41,297 nucleotides of DNA from JABCPE02 sp963509715 (GCA_963509715.1 CAUPCB010000013.1:1-41297), one strand, 5' to 3'. Positions 16,950 to 25,705 are shown, counted from the first letter of the stretch. The notes: generated by a model not told the origin, from the sequence alone. A program made the numbers and translations.

Positions 16950-18643
16950 TGAGACTGAGAGCTTACATATTATTATTTATTCTGCCCATATTTGGATATG
17001 GACAAGTAACGCTTTTGTCCGAAACAGATACCAAAGAATACCAAGTAAGAGAACCGTTTAATTTAAGCATTGGACTTGAAATTATCGGCGAAAACTACCA
17101 GCAGCAGTCGCCTGTGAGGCTTCCTAATTTATCAAAATTTGAAATCCTTGGAAATGCTACAGAATCTGTAGCAGCTATAGACCCAGAAACAGGAAATGTG
17201 GTAAGACAGTTTCTATATCATCTTATTTTACAGCCTAAACATGCAGGAAAAACTAGAATAGGAAGCGCATTGGTGCAGGTAAATGGAAAAACATACAGGT
17301 CTGAGCCATTTGAAATTTTGGTAAGAGAAGGGAAACGAAAAAATGACGCATGGGGAAGAAGTGTTTCTATGGTCATGGAAGTTTTGAATAAGGAAGTTTA
17401 TGAAAATCAACCAGTTAATGTAGTTTTAAAACTAAAAGCAAATCCTCATAATTATCAAGATTTTAGAAAAGTAAATCATATAAAACTTCCTCAGAACACA
17501 AAAAAAATCCATACTGTAAATCTAAAGAGAGAAGATATAGAAATAGATAAAAGTGATGAAATGGCGATGCAGGTAATAGCCTCATTCGTGGTTGTCCCAG
17601 AGAAGGAAGGGAATTTCTTCGTATCTCCTGCAACTGCTCTTTTTAATGAAGAAAGAATATTATCCAATCCTCTTAGAATTCATGTAAAAAAACTTCCTGA
17701 AGGCGCACCGAGCAGTTTTAAAAACGCAGTAGGAAAGTTTGATTTAAAAGTAGAAATTCCTAAGGAAGAAGTGGAGGTTAATCAACCTATGGATGTCTTT
17801 GTAAAGCTGAAAGGAAAAGGAAATATTGCGGATATAGAGCTTCCAAAAATCGTAAAATCAGATGATTATACAATTCTTAAACCGAATCAAAAAATAGATA
17901 TTAAAGAATCTGAATTCTCTGGTGAGAAAACAGACCACTATGTGATTATCCCTAAAAAAGAAGGCGAAATTACCATTCATTATGAAAATTTTGCTTATTT
18001 CGATATTGATGAAAAACAATATCAGACCATAGATTCGGACAATATAAAAATATTATCATTGTCCAAAGATGCTATGGATTCTCCGAAATCCACTCTAAAT
18101 AAAGTAATGGATGATACAGGGCATATCCTAAAAAAAGTTAATCTCCTTCCAATTTCAAAGGAGGAAGATGAAGCGGAAACCTTTGATTTTGGAAAATTGG
18201 CTGGAATAGGACTTCTTGTGTTTGGTTCTCTTTTGGCGATTTATTTCTTTACATTTAGAAAAAAGAAGCCTAAACAATGGAATAATGCACAATCAGATAA
18301 TAAAATAACGACCATCGCTGAAACCGAAGAATTATTAAAGGAAAATATTTCTATCGGGAAAGAATACTATTTCGGAGCAATAAAAAATGCGGTGGAAAAA
18401 GGAAATTCTGCAAGTTTCTTTGAAAATTATCAGGAACTTCATGAAGAAGCTGAAAATCAAATAAAAAGGCTGAAAAACCAAACCATTTTAGAGTTTTTAG
18501 AAGAAGCAGAAAGTGCTGATTTTGTGCAGGATTTTGAGAAATTTAGAACAAAAATTCAAGAAGCAAAATATGCTCCTGTTCATGGGGATTTATATGAATT
18601 CTATAATGACATCGTCAAATTTTACACTAAAATTATGGAATAG
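16949..18643 (+). CDS. batD: BatD-like protein (oxygen-tolerance family)
   Basis: A 564-residue protein. Signal peptide (AYILLFILPIFGYGQ), then a large extracytoplasmic beta-rich part with repeated Ig-like modules (YQVREPFNLSIGLEI, VYENQPVNVVLKLKA, VEVNQPMDVFVKLKGKG), one TM segment near 413-433 (IGLLVFGSLLAIYFF), and a cytoplasmic helical tail. This order is the BatD architecture. ATG 16949 overlaps the batC stop by one base. An in-frame TTG at 16943 is less likely. No batE-like gene follows; the next gene is marC. Confidence 0.85.
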   Translation: MRLRAYILLFILPIFGYGQVTLLSETDTKEYQVREPFNLSIGLEIIGENYQQQSPVRLPNLSKFEILGNATESVAAIDPETGNVVRQFLYHLILQPKHAGKTRIGSALVQVNGKTYRSEPFEILVREGKRKNDAWGRSVSMVMEVLNKEVYENQPVNVVLKLKANPHNYQDFRKVNHIKLPQNTKKIHTVNLKREDIEIDKSDEMAMQVIASFVVVPEKEGNFFVSPATALFNEERILSNPLRIHVKKLPEGAPSSFKNAVGKFDLKVEIPKEEVEVNQPMDVFVKLKGKGNIADIELPKIVKSDDYTILKPNQKIDIKESEFSGEKTDHYVIIPKKEGEITIHYENFAYFDIDEKQYQTIDSDNIKILSLSKDAMDSPKSTLNKVMDDTGHILKKVNLLPISKEEDEAETFDFGKLAGIGLLVFGSLLAIYFFTFRKKKPKQWNNAQSDNKITTIAETEELLKENISIGKEYYFGAIKNAVEKGNSASFFENYQELHEEAENQIKRLKNQTILEFLEEAESADFVQDFEKFRTKIQEAKYAPVHGDLYEFYNDIVKFYTKIME

Positions 18644-18657
18644 TTAAAAAATATTCA

Positions 18658-18665
18658 TATTTTTG
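18658..18665 (+). promoter_or_regulatory. Candidate -7 box of marC
   Basis: TATTTTTG matches TAnnTTTG and ends 22 bases before the marC ATG. No clear -33 element; low specificity in AT-rich DNA. Confidence 0.3.
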
Positions 18666-18687
18666 AGAAATTTTTAAAAACTAATCT

Positions 18688-19290
18688 ATGCTAGAGTCTA
18701 TCTCATTTGATGAAATTATCACATGTTTTTTGGTTTTATTTGCCATTATTGACATCATTGGTTCTATTCCTATTTTTGTGAGTTTAAGGAAAAAATTTGG
18801 AAAAATAGAATCCGAAAAAGCAACCATTGTAGCAATGGGGATTATGCTCTCTTTTTTATTTTTGGGGGATAAATTACTGAAAATCATTGGTTTAGATATT
18901 AACTCTTTTGCTATTGCAGGAGCGTTTGTTGTTTTTATCATCGCTTTGGAAATGATATTGGGAATAGATATTCATAAAAACGAAGAAATGAAGGCAGCTT
19001 CTATCATTCCTATCGCATTTCCTTTGGTGGCGGGAGCGGGTTCCCTTACAGCAACGCTTTCGCTTCGTGCAAATAATCATGTAATCAATATTGTCATTGC
19101 TATTTTGCTCAATATGATTTTTGTTTATATCATTTTAAAATCATCTGACTTTTTGTCCAAAAAAATAAACGAAGGGACACTTATGGTTCTCAAAAAGGCA
19201 TTTGGCATAATTTTGTTGGCAATCTCCATTAAAATGTTTATGGCTAATTTAGTTCAGCTGATAAACACTTTTTCTAACCAAATAAATTAG
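18688..19290 (+). CDS. marC: MarC family integral membrane protein
   Basis: A 200-residue protein with about six TM helices. Seen: FAIIDIIGSIPIFVSL in helix 1, AGAFVVFIIALEMILG, and AFPLVAGAGSLTATLSL in the middle, matching the two symmetric halves of the MarC/YchE/YhgN family. The function of MarC proteins is unknown; an old link to antibiotic resistance was withdrawn for E. coli MarC. The DUF493 gene follows after 5 bases, probably in one transcript. Confidence 0.9.
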   Translation: MLESISFDEIITCFLVLFAIIDIIGSIPIFVSLRKKFGKIESEKATIVAMGIMLSFLFLGDKLLKIIGLDINSFAIAGAFVVFIIALEMILGIDIHKNEEMKAASIIPIAFPLVAGAGSLTATLSLRANNHVINIVIAILLNMIFVYIILKSSDFLSKKINEGTLMVLKKAFGIILLAISIKMFMANLVQLINTFSNQIN

Positions 19291-19295
19291 AATAA

Positions 19296-19586
19296 ATGGA
19301 ACAGACCAATAAAGTAGAAGAATTTTATAAAAACCTGAGAATCAATTTAGAAGAACATCATAATTTTCCAGAGAATTATCTCTACAAATTCATTCTCATC
19401 AACGATAGCGAGAGACTTGCTGAGATTTACAGGATATTTGATGGCTTAGAATACAGCATCACAACTAAAGAAAGCAGTAATGGCAAATACATAAGCTGTA
19501 GTATTTCCTGCTTCGTTTTGGATGCAGATCATGTAATCCGACTTTACAAAGAAGTGGCCAAAATAGATGGCGTTATCATGCTGTAA
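19296..19586 (+). CDS. DUF493 (YbeD-like) small protein
   Basis: A 96-residue soluble protein. The pattern FPENYLYKFILIND, then KESSNGKYISCSISCF, then HVIRLYKEVAKIDGVIML, aligns by eye with E. coli YbeD, which has an ACT-like ferredoxin fold. YbeD has no settled function, though in enterobacteria it neighbours lipB. Here it follows marC by 5 bases. No terminator is seen after it. Confidence 0.8.
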   Translation: MEQTNKVEEFYKNLRINLEEHHNFPENYLYKFILINDSERLAEIYRIFDGLEYSITTKESSNGKYISCSISCFVLDADHVIRLYKEVAKIDGVIML

Positions 19587-19602
19587 ATCCTCATAAAACC
19601 CA

Positions 19603-19633
19603 TTGTTTAGAACCAAGTTATTTATTATCTTTG
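19603..19633 (+). promoter_or_regulatory. Promoter of the gene at 19652
   Basis: TTG (19603-19605), 20 bases, then TATCTTTG (19626-19633). Both elements and spacing fit the Bacteroidota promoter. The box ends 18 bases before the ATG. Confidence 0.65.
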
Positions 19634-19651
19634 TTTTAAAAATAAAAAATA

Positions 19652-20602
19652 ATGGAAAATCTAAACAATGAAAATCAAGAGCAGAAAAACGATGAGATAA
19701 AAATCTCTAAAAGGTCCCTGTATATCGCTTTTTCTATCATAGGAGCATTGATTTTGGGAGTGAGTGGCTATTTTGTTTTCTTTGGTAAAAACAAGGATGC
19801 AGAAAAAGTCGTTTCTCAGAATGATTCAGCCCTAGTGAACAAAGATTCAGCAAAAGTAACTAAAAAAGACTCATTATCAGATGAGTATGATGGGGAATAT
19901 GACCCATATACTTCGTATAAAGTAATCAGTAATACTCTTACCCTGCCAAATGGTCAAAAACTGAATTTTGGTGATGAGGTGTATCTGGATGAGGAAAAAT
20001 CCTCTTCTGGAAACAGCATTATCTATCTGAACAATCCGCATAAAGTCCCTAGTACCAAGCAGTATCCTATTTCGGTGGATGATGAGGTTTTGATAGATTC
20101 TTATAGCTTTACAGAGTTCAAAAATAGTTTTTCGCTTCCTCCGTTTTCCTCACTTCCTCCAGGCGTGAAAAAAGTGATTTTGGAGGCTGATGGCTATCAT
20201 GATGGTAGAACTTATAATGTTACTCAGAATGCAGACCGTGCCAAATCTACGCTTAGCACAGGGGATTTTGATGGGGATGGTGTGAAGGATTATGCTGTAA
20301 TTTTGGATGATAATGAGGGTCAAGTAAGTAGATTGGTTATCATTAGCATAAACAAAGTGACTAAAAAGCCTTATGTAAGTTTTGCAGAAAATTATAATGA
20401 CAAGCTGAAACTAAAATCCTTTTCTAAAGGAGCATCTATCTATATGAATAGTTCATCTTTCATAAAAGCTCCTCGTGATGGTGTTCTTATCAGTAATGAA
20501 GTAGGAGGTTTGGTTGTAATCTATGATACTAATGCTCAGAAATATAAAACCTATGAGCAGCAACCAATAGCCACCGCCGATTCAGACTATATAGAAGAAT
20601 AA
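19652..20602 (+). CDS. Membrane-anchored protein with a calcium-loop (FG-GAP-like) motif
   Basis: A 316-residue protein with a charged cytoplasmic N-terminus (about 1-22), one TM helix (about 24-45, YIAFSIIGALILGVSGYFVFF), a Lys/Asp/Ser-rich linker, and an extracytoplasmic domain. The domain includes DFDGDGVKDYAVILDD, a DxDxDG-type loop as in FG-GAP/integrin-like or VCBS repeats, which usually bind calcium. N-in/C-out topology is inferred from the positive residues before the helix. I do not recognise the family. The exported protein at 30716-31456 shows a similar loop. It has its own promoter and a terminator after it, so it is probably monocistronic. Confidence 0.7.
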   Translation: MENLNNENQEQKNDEIKISKRSLYIAFSIIGALILGVSGYFVFFGKNKDAEKVVSQNDSALVNKDSAKVTKKDSLSDEYDGEYDPYTSYKVISNTLTLPNGQKLNFGDEVYLDEEKSSSGNSIIYLNNPHKVPSTKQYPISVDDEVLIDSYSFTEFKNSFSLPPFSSLPPGVKKVILEADGYHDGRTYNVTQNADRAKSTLSTGDFDGDGVKDYAVILDDNEGQVSRLVIISINKVTKKPYVSFAENYNDKLKLKSFSKGASIYMNSSSFIKAPRDGVLISNEVGGLVVIYDTNAQKYKTYEQQPIATADSDYIEE

Positions 20603-20626
20603 TTTTTAAAGATTTAATATTAAAAT

Positions 20627-20665
20627 AAAAAACTAACCTCCCCATTTTTAGGAGGTTAGTTTTTT
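20627..20665. terminator. Bidirectional terminator at 20.6 kb
   Basis: A 15-base stem: A4-AACTAACCTCC (20627-20641) and GGAGGTTAGTT-T4 (20651-20665), 9-base loop, with T-tracts on either strand. It separates convergent genes. Confidence 0.88.
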
Positions 20666-20689
20666 TATTGTGTTTTATGTTTTTTTTAA

Positions 20690-22351
20690 TTAGAATTGTA
20701 AGTAAATAGGCATCACTTGTTCCGCAGATTTGAAATATCCATAAAGAATCAAAAACAAGAAGAAAACCAAGATATAGACCACCATAGGAATGGTTTTGGT
20801 TCTTGCGATTACTTTATCAGCCAGATTATCAGGGATTAAGTGAAGAACCATTGCTGCTAAAATCATCCATACTACGCCTTTATAATTATCATAAAAAGGA
20901 CCAAATACGCTGATATCAAAGTTGTTAAAGATTTGATAAATCATCGTTTTAGCGATTTCTAAATCTTCAGCTTTAAAGAAAATCCAAGCAAAACAAACAA
21001 AATGGAAAGTCAAAATACCAGATATGATTTTGTAAATTCGGCTTTGGTTAAAGGCTGCAAAGCTTTTATCAGTCAGCAGCATCCATATTTTATGAATACC
21101 AAGTCCCACACCGTGGATGGCTCCCCAGATGATGAAATTCCAGCTGGCTCCGTGCCAAAACCCTCCCAAAAGCATGGTAGTCAATAGGTTAAAGTTAGCT
21201 GCAATTCCGCTGGTTTTTCTTGTGATTAAGGCTGGAATTATAAAAATCAGTAATAAAACTGCAGAAACCACAGCTGCCCATAGATTGGATAAATGGAACA
21301 GTTCTACTCCCATGATGAAAGAACCCACAAGGAATCCGCCTACAAAAATGAAAGAAGCCACAGAGAAATTTCTGTTTCCTCCTAATGGAATATAGAGATA
21401 GTCTTTCAGCCATGTAGATAGCGAAATATGCCATCTTCTCCAGAATTCTGTAATGTTTAAACTTTGGTATGGCGACATGAAGTTAGGAGGGATTTTGAAG
21501 CCAAGCCAAAGCGCGATACCTATTGCAATCTCGCTATAACCACTAAAATCACAATAAATCACCATCGCATAGCCATAGACCGCCATCAGGTTTTCTACAC
21601 CCGTGTGTAGGGCAGGATTATCAAACATATAATCCACCATATTTAGGGTGATGTAGTCTGATATGACCAGTTTTTTAATCAATCCTGAAATAATCAAGAA
21701 AAACCCTTTTGCGAAGTCGCGTTCCGAAATCACATACGGCTCATTAATCTGCGGAACGAAATCATGCGCACGAACGATAGGTCCCATCATCAGTTTTGGG
21801 AAAAATGCCAAGAACAAAAGATAATCAGAAAATTTATCTGCAGGCTTGAATTCTCCACGATAAACATCTACCGTATAGCTGAGATTTTCAAAAGTATAAA
21901 ACGAAATCCCTATCGGAAGAATGAGGTTCAAAGGATTGAATTTGGTATCAAATAGAGAATTAGAAATCTCGATGAAGAAATCTGTGTATTTAAAATAGAA
22001 AAGCATTCCGAGGTTAAATAAAATGCTCAGAACCAGCAGAAATTTTTTTCTGCTTTGGCTTTTTTCTCTATAAATAGCATTCGATAAAAAGAAATCCACC
22101 ACTGCTGAAACCAGCACTAAGCCGACAAACCAGCCGCTCGCCTTATAGAAAAAATAAAGCGAAAAAAGGCAGAATACATATCTACGGGCTTTGTGATGAT
22201 TCCTCAGAGCAAAGAATAATAAAATAAATAGTGTGAAAAAATACACAAAAAAACCATTGTTAAACAGCAACGGGTTTTTACTATCATATAGAAACTGCTG
22301 TAGGAAAGCGTTCCAGTCAAATGTTGCAAAAAATTCTTGTAATGGTTTCAT
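20690..22351 (-). CDS. MBOAT family O-acyltransferase (AlgI/PatA/DltB-like)
   Basis: A 553-residue polytopic membrane protein. Seen: YTVDVYRGEFKPADKFSDYLLFLAFFPKLMMGPI, the YCDFSGYSEIAIGIALWLGF segment, WRRWHISLSTWLKDYLYIPLGGNR, and the catalytic His region GGFWHGASWNFIIWGAIHG. These are MBOAT/AlgI hallmarks. Such proteins move acetyl groups across the membrane onto polysaccharide or peptidoglycan. Its ATG follows directly after the stop of the SGNH hydrolase gene, so the two act together. This pair could be PatA/PatB-like (peptidoglycan O-acetylation) or AlgI/AlgX-like (exopolysaccharide). The substrate is not shown by sequence. Confidence 0.92.
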   Translation of the reverse strand: MKPLQEFFATFDWNAFLQQFLYDSKNPLLFNNGFFVYFFTLFILLFFALRNHHKARRYVFCLFSLYFFYKASGWFVGLVLVSAVVDFFLSNAIYREKSQSRKKFLLVLSILFNLGMLFYFKYTDFFIEISNSLFDTKFNPLNLILPIGISFYTFENLSYTVDVYRGEFKPADKFSDYLLFLAFFPKLMMGPIVRAHDFVPQINEPYVISERDFAKGFFLIISGLIKKLVISDYITLNMVDYMFDNPALHTGVENLMAVYGYAMVIYCDFSGYSEIAIGIALWLGFKIPPNFMSPYQSLNITEFWRRWHISLSTWLKDYLYIPLGGNRNFSVASFIFVGGFLVGSFIMGVELFHLSNLWAAVVSAVLLLIFIIPALITRKTSGIAANFNLLTTMLLGGFWHGASWNFIIWGAIHGVGLGIHKIWMLLTDKSFAAFNQSRIYKIISGILTFHFVCFAWIFFKAEDLEIAKTMIYQIFNNFDISVFGPFYDNYKGVVWMILAAMVLHLIPDNLADKVIARTKTIPMVVYILVFFLFLILYGYFKSAEQVMPIYLQF

Positions 22352-23701
22352 TTATTTTCGTTTGTATTTTTTGTAGTCTTGGATGATTGCATTGTATATT
22401 TTTTCAGCTAAAACCTCTGCGCCTTTTCCATTAGGATGGATGTAGTCTTTATTTGCCAGTGGCGGACTTTGTGTAGCCCATCTTACGATAGAGTTTTCTC
22501 CACCCATAGATTCGAATTGGTTATAGAATGCCATTTTGTTATCAAAAGCCAGTTTCGCTTGAGTTTGTATCAGATTAGGAATACCGATAGCCGTTTTGTA
22601 TTCTCCGCCATATCTAAAAGCCCTGTCTGCGGTACTTACCAGCAAGAAATCAGTTTTAGGGAAGGCTTTTCGCATTTTGCTCAGTATAGGCTGCATCATT
22701 TTTTCATAATGAGAATAGTTGGTATCTTTTGGTCTAAATAAAAGATTTACACCATATTGAAATACAATCAAATCATAAGGATTGGCTTCTTGGACTGATT
22801 TCAAGAATTCTTCATTTATTTTGCTCAGCTCCACACCTGTGATTCCTCGGAAAGAGAAATTATCCAAAATTATCCCGTTTTCAGATTCAAAACCAACTCC
22901 GAATATCGGTAATGAAGATGTTTTAGACCTTATTTTTAGGGTGTTATCGGTATTATCAGCTAATATTTTTCTATTAACCAAATGATTTCCCTGTAATGTG
23001 TGTTCCATTCCATCTATCTCTATTTCAGCACCTTCTGTCTTTCCGTAGAGAATATATTTTTGAATAGGTAAAGTGCCGTCTGTGAGGGTTCTGTCTTGGT
23101 AGGTTCCACTTCCTGCACCTCTGAAAGTATGCCCAGAGATGTACATGTTTTGTGCTTTAGGAGTCATGAAATTGGTACTTTCCCAGCCTGTTCCAGAAAT
23201 TCTAGCGGTCTGGCGGAACTGCGCTACATTAGAATGCATTGGCAGAAAACCAACTCCCTGCCCGCCAAACTCCTGTTGTAGAAGTTTTCTCAGCGTTTGG
23301 GTAATGAGGTCGCCCTCTATCATACTATCTCCAAAGTAGGCGATACGGATTTTGCCTTTTCCAGTATTTTTTAGTTCAGTTAATTTCTGAGCTAAAATAG
23401 GCAAAGCAACCACACTGTCTCCTTTATGGAAATTAGTGATAAATTCAGGTTTTTTATACAGTTCAAAATCCTCTTGTGCGGCTTCTTTAGCAGGTTTTTC
23501 TGCTGTTTTCCCTGCGATAGCGGATTCTCCACTTGCATTTTGCTCTTCTTCTGATTTTTTAAAAATATCAGAAACCAAATTTATTTTATCAAAAGCTTCA
23601 AACTTCCATCCATATACATATGATAGTATAGATGCTGACAGATAGACTAAAAAACAGGAGGTAACCAAAATTACCACCCTGTGAATTCTATTATTATTCA
23701 A
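22352..23701 (-). CDS. SGNH/GDSL hydrolase-like periplasmic protein, MBOAT partner
   Basis: About 449 residues with an N-terminal membrane anchor (VVILVTSCFLVYLSASILSYV), a low-complexity Glu/Ala/Lys linker, then an SGNH domain. Seen: block I IRIAYFGDSMIEGD with the nucleophile Ser, VFQYGVNLLF (block III-like), and DYIHPNGKG with the catalytic Asp-x-x-His. Acyl-transfer partners of MBOAT proteins are of this type. Start: no ATG lies near the N-terminus. The upstream in-frame TTG at 23731 is inside the promoter box, so TTG 23701 (MNNNRIHR) is chosen; this is uncertain. It precedes the MBOAT gene with no gap. Confidence 0.85.
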   Translation of the reverse strand: MNNNRIHRVVILVTSCFLVYLSASILSYVYGWKFEAFDKINLVSDIFKKSEEEQNASGESAIAGKTAEKPAKEAAQEDFELYKKPEFITNFHKGDSVVALPILAQKLTELKNTGKGKIRIAYFGDSMIEGDLITQTLRKLLQQEFGGQGVGFLPMHSNVAQFRQTARISGTGWESTNFMTPKAQNMYISGHTFRGAGSGTYQDRTLTDGTLPIQKYILYGKTEGAEIEIDGMEHTLQGNHLVNRKILADNTDNTLKIRSKTSSLPIFGVGFESENGIILDNFSFRGITGVELSKINEEFLKSVQEANPYDLIVFQYGVNLLFRPKDTNYSHYEKMMQPILSKMRKAFPKTDFLLVSTADRAFRYGGEYKTAIGIPNLIQTQAKLAFDNKMAFYNQFESMGGENSIVRWATQSPPLANKDYIHPNGKGAEVLAEKIYNAIIQDYKKYKRK

Positions 23702-23728
23702 AATAATTTTTTTTATTACAACGAAGCG

Positions 23729-23760
23729 CAAATTTATTTATTTTGTATAAACCGAACAAA
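23729..23760 (-). promoter_or_regulatory. Promoter of the SGNH-MBOAT operon
   Basis: On the minus strand, TTTG (23757-23760), 20 bases, then TAAATTTG (23729-23736). A full match to the Bacteroidota promoter. Confidence 0.75.
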
Positions 23761-23773
23761 TTTTAAATAAAAA

Positions 23774-23799
23774 AAGCTGTCTGAATTTTCAGACAGCTT
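23774..23799 (-). terminator. Terminator of the glucosaminidase gene
   Basis: AAGCTGTCTGA and its complement (23774-23784 and 23789-23799) with an ATTT loop. On the minus strand it is followed by T7 and starts 9 bases after the glucosaminidase stop. Confidence 0.88.
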
Positions 23800-23807
23800 G
23801 TGTGTTT

Positions 23808-24278
23808 TTAAGATAAATTAAATTTTTCGATAATCATTTTGACTCTTTTTTTCCATTCTACAGGCTGTGTAGAATATCCCGCTGCGGCTATGGCTTTTAC
23901 CCATTCAGCTGTATCTTTGATACCTTTTAAATCTGAGTAGTATTTTTTTCTTGAGAGAATCTGACAGAAAGCCTCGTAACTTTCTCTTGTGGAATCAAAA
24001 CTTTTGTATTTTGATTTTGTTACTGTATTCTTACCTACAATTCCAAAATGGTTGTTGTAAGTTTTAGCTCCTTTACTTGTTCCACCACCTGTTTCTACGA
24101 AGGCTACGGCTAGGATAACTCCACTTGGTATTCCGTATTTTTCGGATAACTCTTCTGCTAGCTGCTCATTAGTTGTGATGTAGTTGTGTTTTTTTTGCTG
24201 AGCATTTGCTGAAACAGAAAATAAGGTTAAAACCAAACTCATGATTACTACTTTCAAATAATTAATTTCGTTTTTCAT
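23808..24278 (-). CDS. Glucosaminidase-domain peptidoglycan hydrolase
   Basis: A 156-residue exported enzyme. The signal peptide ends at ANAQ (about residue 27). The remainder is a single glucosaminidase (FlgJ/lysozyme-like) domain: EELSEKYGIPSGVILAVAFVETGGG with the probable catalytic Glu in VET, TYNNHFGIVGK, SYEAFCQILSRKKYY and AAGYSTQPVEWKKRV. It should cleave the glycan strands of peptidoglycan. ATG 24278 is used, because the TTG at 24299 overlaps the -7 box. It is unusually small, with no LysM or SH3 cell-wall binding module. Its neighbour is an MBOAT/SGNH pair that might O-acetylate peptidoglycan. Confidence 0.88.
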   Translation of the reverse strand: MKNEINYLKVVIMSLVLTLFSVSANAQQKKHNYITTNEQLAEELSEKYGIPSGVILAVAFVETGGGTSKGAKTYNNHFGIVGKNTVTKSKYKSFDSTRESYEAFCQILSRKKYYSDLKGIKDTAEWVKAIAAAGYSTQPVEWKKRVKMIIEKFNLS

Positions 24279-24296
24279 ATCATTTAAATTTGGTTG

Positions 24297-24304
24297 CAAA
24301 ATTA
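24297..24304 (-). promoter_or_regulatory. -7 box of the glucosaminidase gene
   Basis: TAATTTTG on the minus strand, an exact TAnnTTTG match 18 bases before the ATG. No -33 TTG at the standard distance. The repeated element (copy B) begins 18 bases upstream of the box. Confidence 0.5.
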
Positions 24305-24322
24305 CGCATAAAAATAGAAATG

Positions 24323-24357
24323 CCTAATTTTTAACAATTTATAACACTGAAAACGGC
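24323..24357 (+). repeat. Copy B of a 33-35 base repeated element
   Basis: Begins CCTAATTTTTAACAATTT and ends AACACTGAAAACGGC. It matches copy A at 16142-16174 but is in opposite orientation relative to the downstream gene. It lies between the brnQ stop (24387) and the glucosaminidase promoter. Confidence 0.5.
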
Positions 24358-24386
24358 ATATTGTTTTATATTTAGTTAAAAAAATG

Positions 24387-25670
24387 TTAAAATCGTTTAT
24401 TTTTTTGGATAATAAATAAAACAAACCAAATGAAAAGACAAGGCAGCAACCAAGCCAAGCCGTAAGTCGCCAGAGGAAGGTAGTCGTGAAGAGGCTGAAA
24501 GCTCTCAAAACCGATGGCTATCATAAAATCTGGTATCGCAAATATCCCAGCAACCATCGTAACTCCTCTGAAAATAGAAATGGAAGTCCAGCTCTCTGGA
24601 ACGAAATTAAGTAAAATAAGAGCCATGATGACAGGATAAATCAGCACAAGCACAGGAACCGCAATGGCTACAATGTTTTCTACGCCTGTCTGTCCTACAA
24701 AAACGCCTAAAATACACGAAAATACCACCACCAGCTTGTAGGCTATTTCAGAATTTCCGAAAATATTTTTCATAAAATCTGCCGCTCCTGTAATGATGCC
24801 GACAGCAGTAGTGAAACAAGCAATGCTGACACTCACACTTAGTAAAGTTTTTCCGATATTGCCCAGAATATGCCAGCTTACCTTAGAAAGAACCTCCGAG
24901 CGGGAAATATCATCCGATGGGAAATGAACTTTTAGCACCGCTCCTGTATAGATAAATCCTAAATAAATGAGAAATAACGCTAGACCGCTTATCAATCCTG
25001 CATAGATGGTAAGTCTTCTTTTTTGTGAAAAGTCTAGTGAACTATCCATATTTAGAGAGGTGATGATTACCGCGCCTATGATGATGGATGCCATTCCGTC
25101 AAAGGTCTGGTATCCCTCTAAAAGCCCTAACGAAAAGGGTTTCTCTAAATTTGATTTTGGGATTTCGTTATCGACGAAGAATATCGCTCCTAAAATGATA
25201 GTCAAAATGATTATCAGTAGGATAGGAGTGAGATATTCGCCTAAAATGTCCAGTATCTTGCCTCGGTTGAAACAAAGATACATCACCAGCGAGAAATAAA
25301 TAACTCCAAACCATAGAGAAGAAATCTCGATGCTGTCCTTTACGGAAAGTTCGTAAGCTACTGATGCTGTGCGTGGTATAGGAAAAGAAAGACAAATGCC
25401 GTAAATCAAAATTCCTATAACTAACGCAAACATTGGATGCACCTTTTTCCCGAAATCTATTACCGTTCCCTGTATTTTTGCCTGTGCAATAATGCCCATA
25501 AGAGGAATCAAAACGCCAGAAATACCAAATGCAATCGCTACAACATCCCAAGAATCGGCAGCCTTGATGCCCAAAAGCGGCGGCAAAATGAAATTACCTC
25601 CACCAACTATCATAGAAAACATAGCGAAAGAGGTAATTAGGATTTTTTGAATTGACAACTTCTTCTTCAT
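24387..25670 (-). CDS. brnQ: Branched-chain amino acid transport carrier (BrnQ/LIVCS family)
   Basis: A 427-residue transporter with about 12 TM helices. Seen: FAMFSMIVGGGNFILPPLLG in helix 1, AYELSVKD after LSFPIPRTASV, LLEGYQTFDGMASIIIGAVI, and CFTTAVGIITGAADF, all matching the LIVCS family, which imports Leu/Ile/Val with Na+ or H+. ATG 25670 (MKKKLSIQKI) is chosen over TTG 25700, which overlaps a -7 box (25698-25705). No clear terminator follows; the repeated element lies downstream. Confidence 0.92.
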   Translation of the reverse strand: MKKKLSIQKILITSFAMFSMIVGGGNFILPPLLGIKAADSWDVVAIAFGISGVLIPLMGIIAQAKIQGTVIDFGKKVHPMFALVIGILIYGICLSFPIPRTASVAYELSVKDSIEISSLWFGVIYFSLVMYLCFNRGKILDILGEYLTPILLIIILTIILGAIFFVDNEIPKSNLEKPFSLGLLEGYQTFDGMASIIIGAVIITSLNMDSSLDFSQKRRLTIYAGLISGLALFLIYLGFIYTGAVLKVHFPSDDISRSEVLSKVSWHILGNIGKTLLSVSVSIACFTTAVGIITGAADFMKNIFGNSEIAYKLVVVFSCILGVFVGQTGVENIVAIAVPVLVLIYPVIMALILLNFVPESWTSISIFRGVTMVAGIFAIPDFMIAIGFESFQPLHDYLPLATYGLAWLLPCLFIWFVLFIIQKNKRF

Positions 25671-25697
25671 TTTTCTTCTTATTTTTAAAGCAAGTGA

Positions 25698-25705
25698 CAA
25701 AAATA
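25698..25705 (-). promoter_or_regulatory. -7 box of brnQ
   Basis: TATTTTTG on the minus strand, an exact TAnnTTTG match 27 bases before ATG 25670. No -33 TTG in place. Confidence 0.4.

Noticed and set aside
24302..24508. 68-residue minus-strand frame at the end of brnQ
   Set aside because: It overlaps brnQ in another frame and extends into the promoter and repeat region; no protein features.
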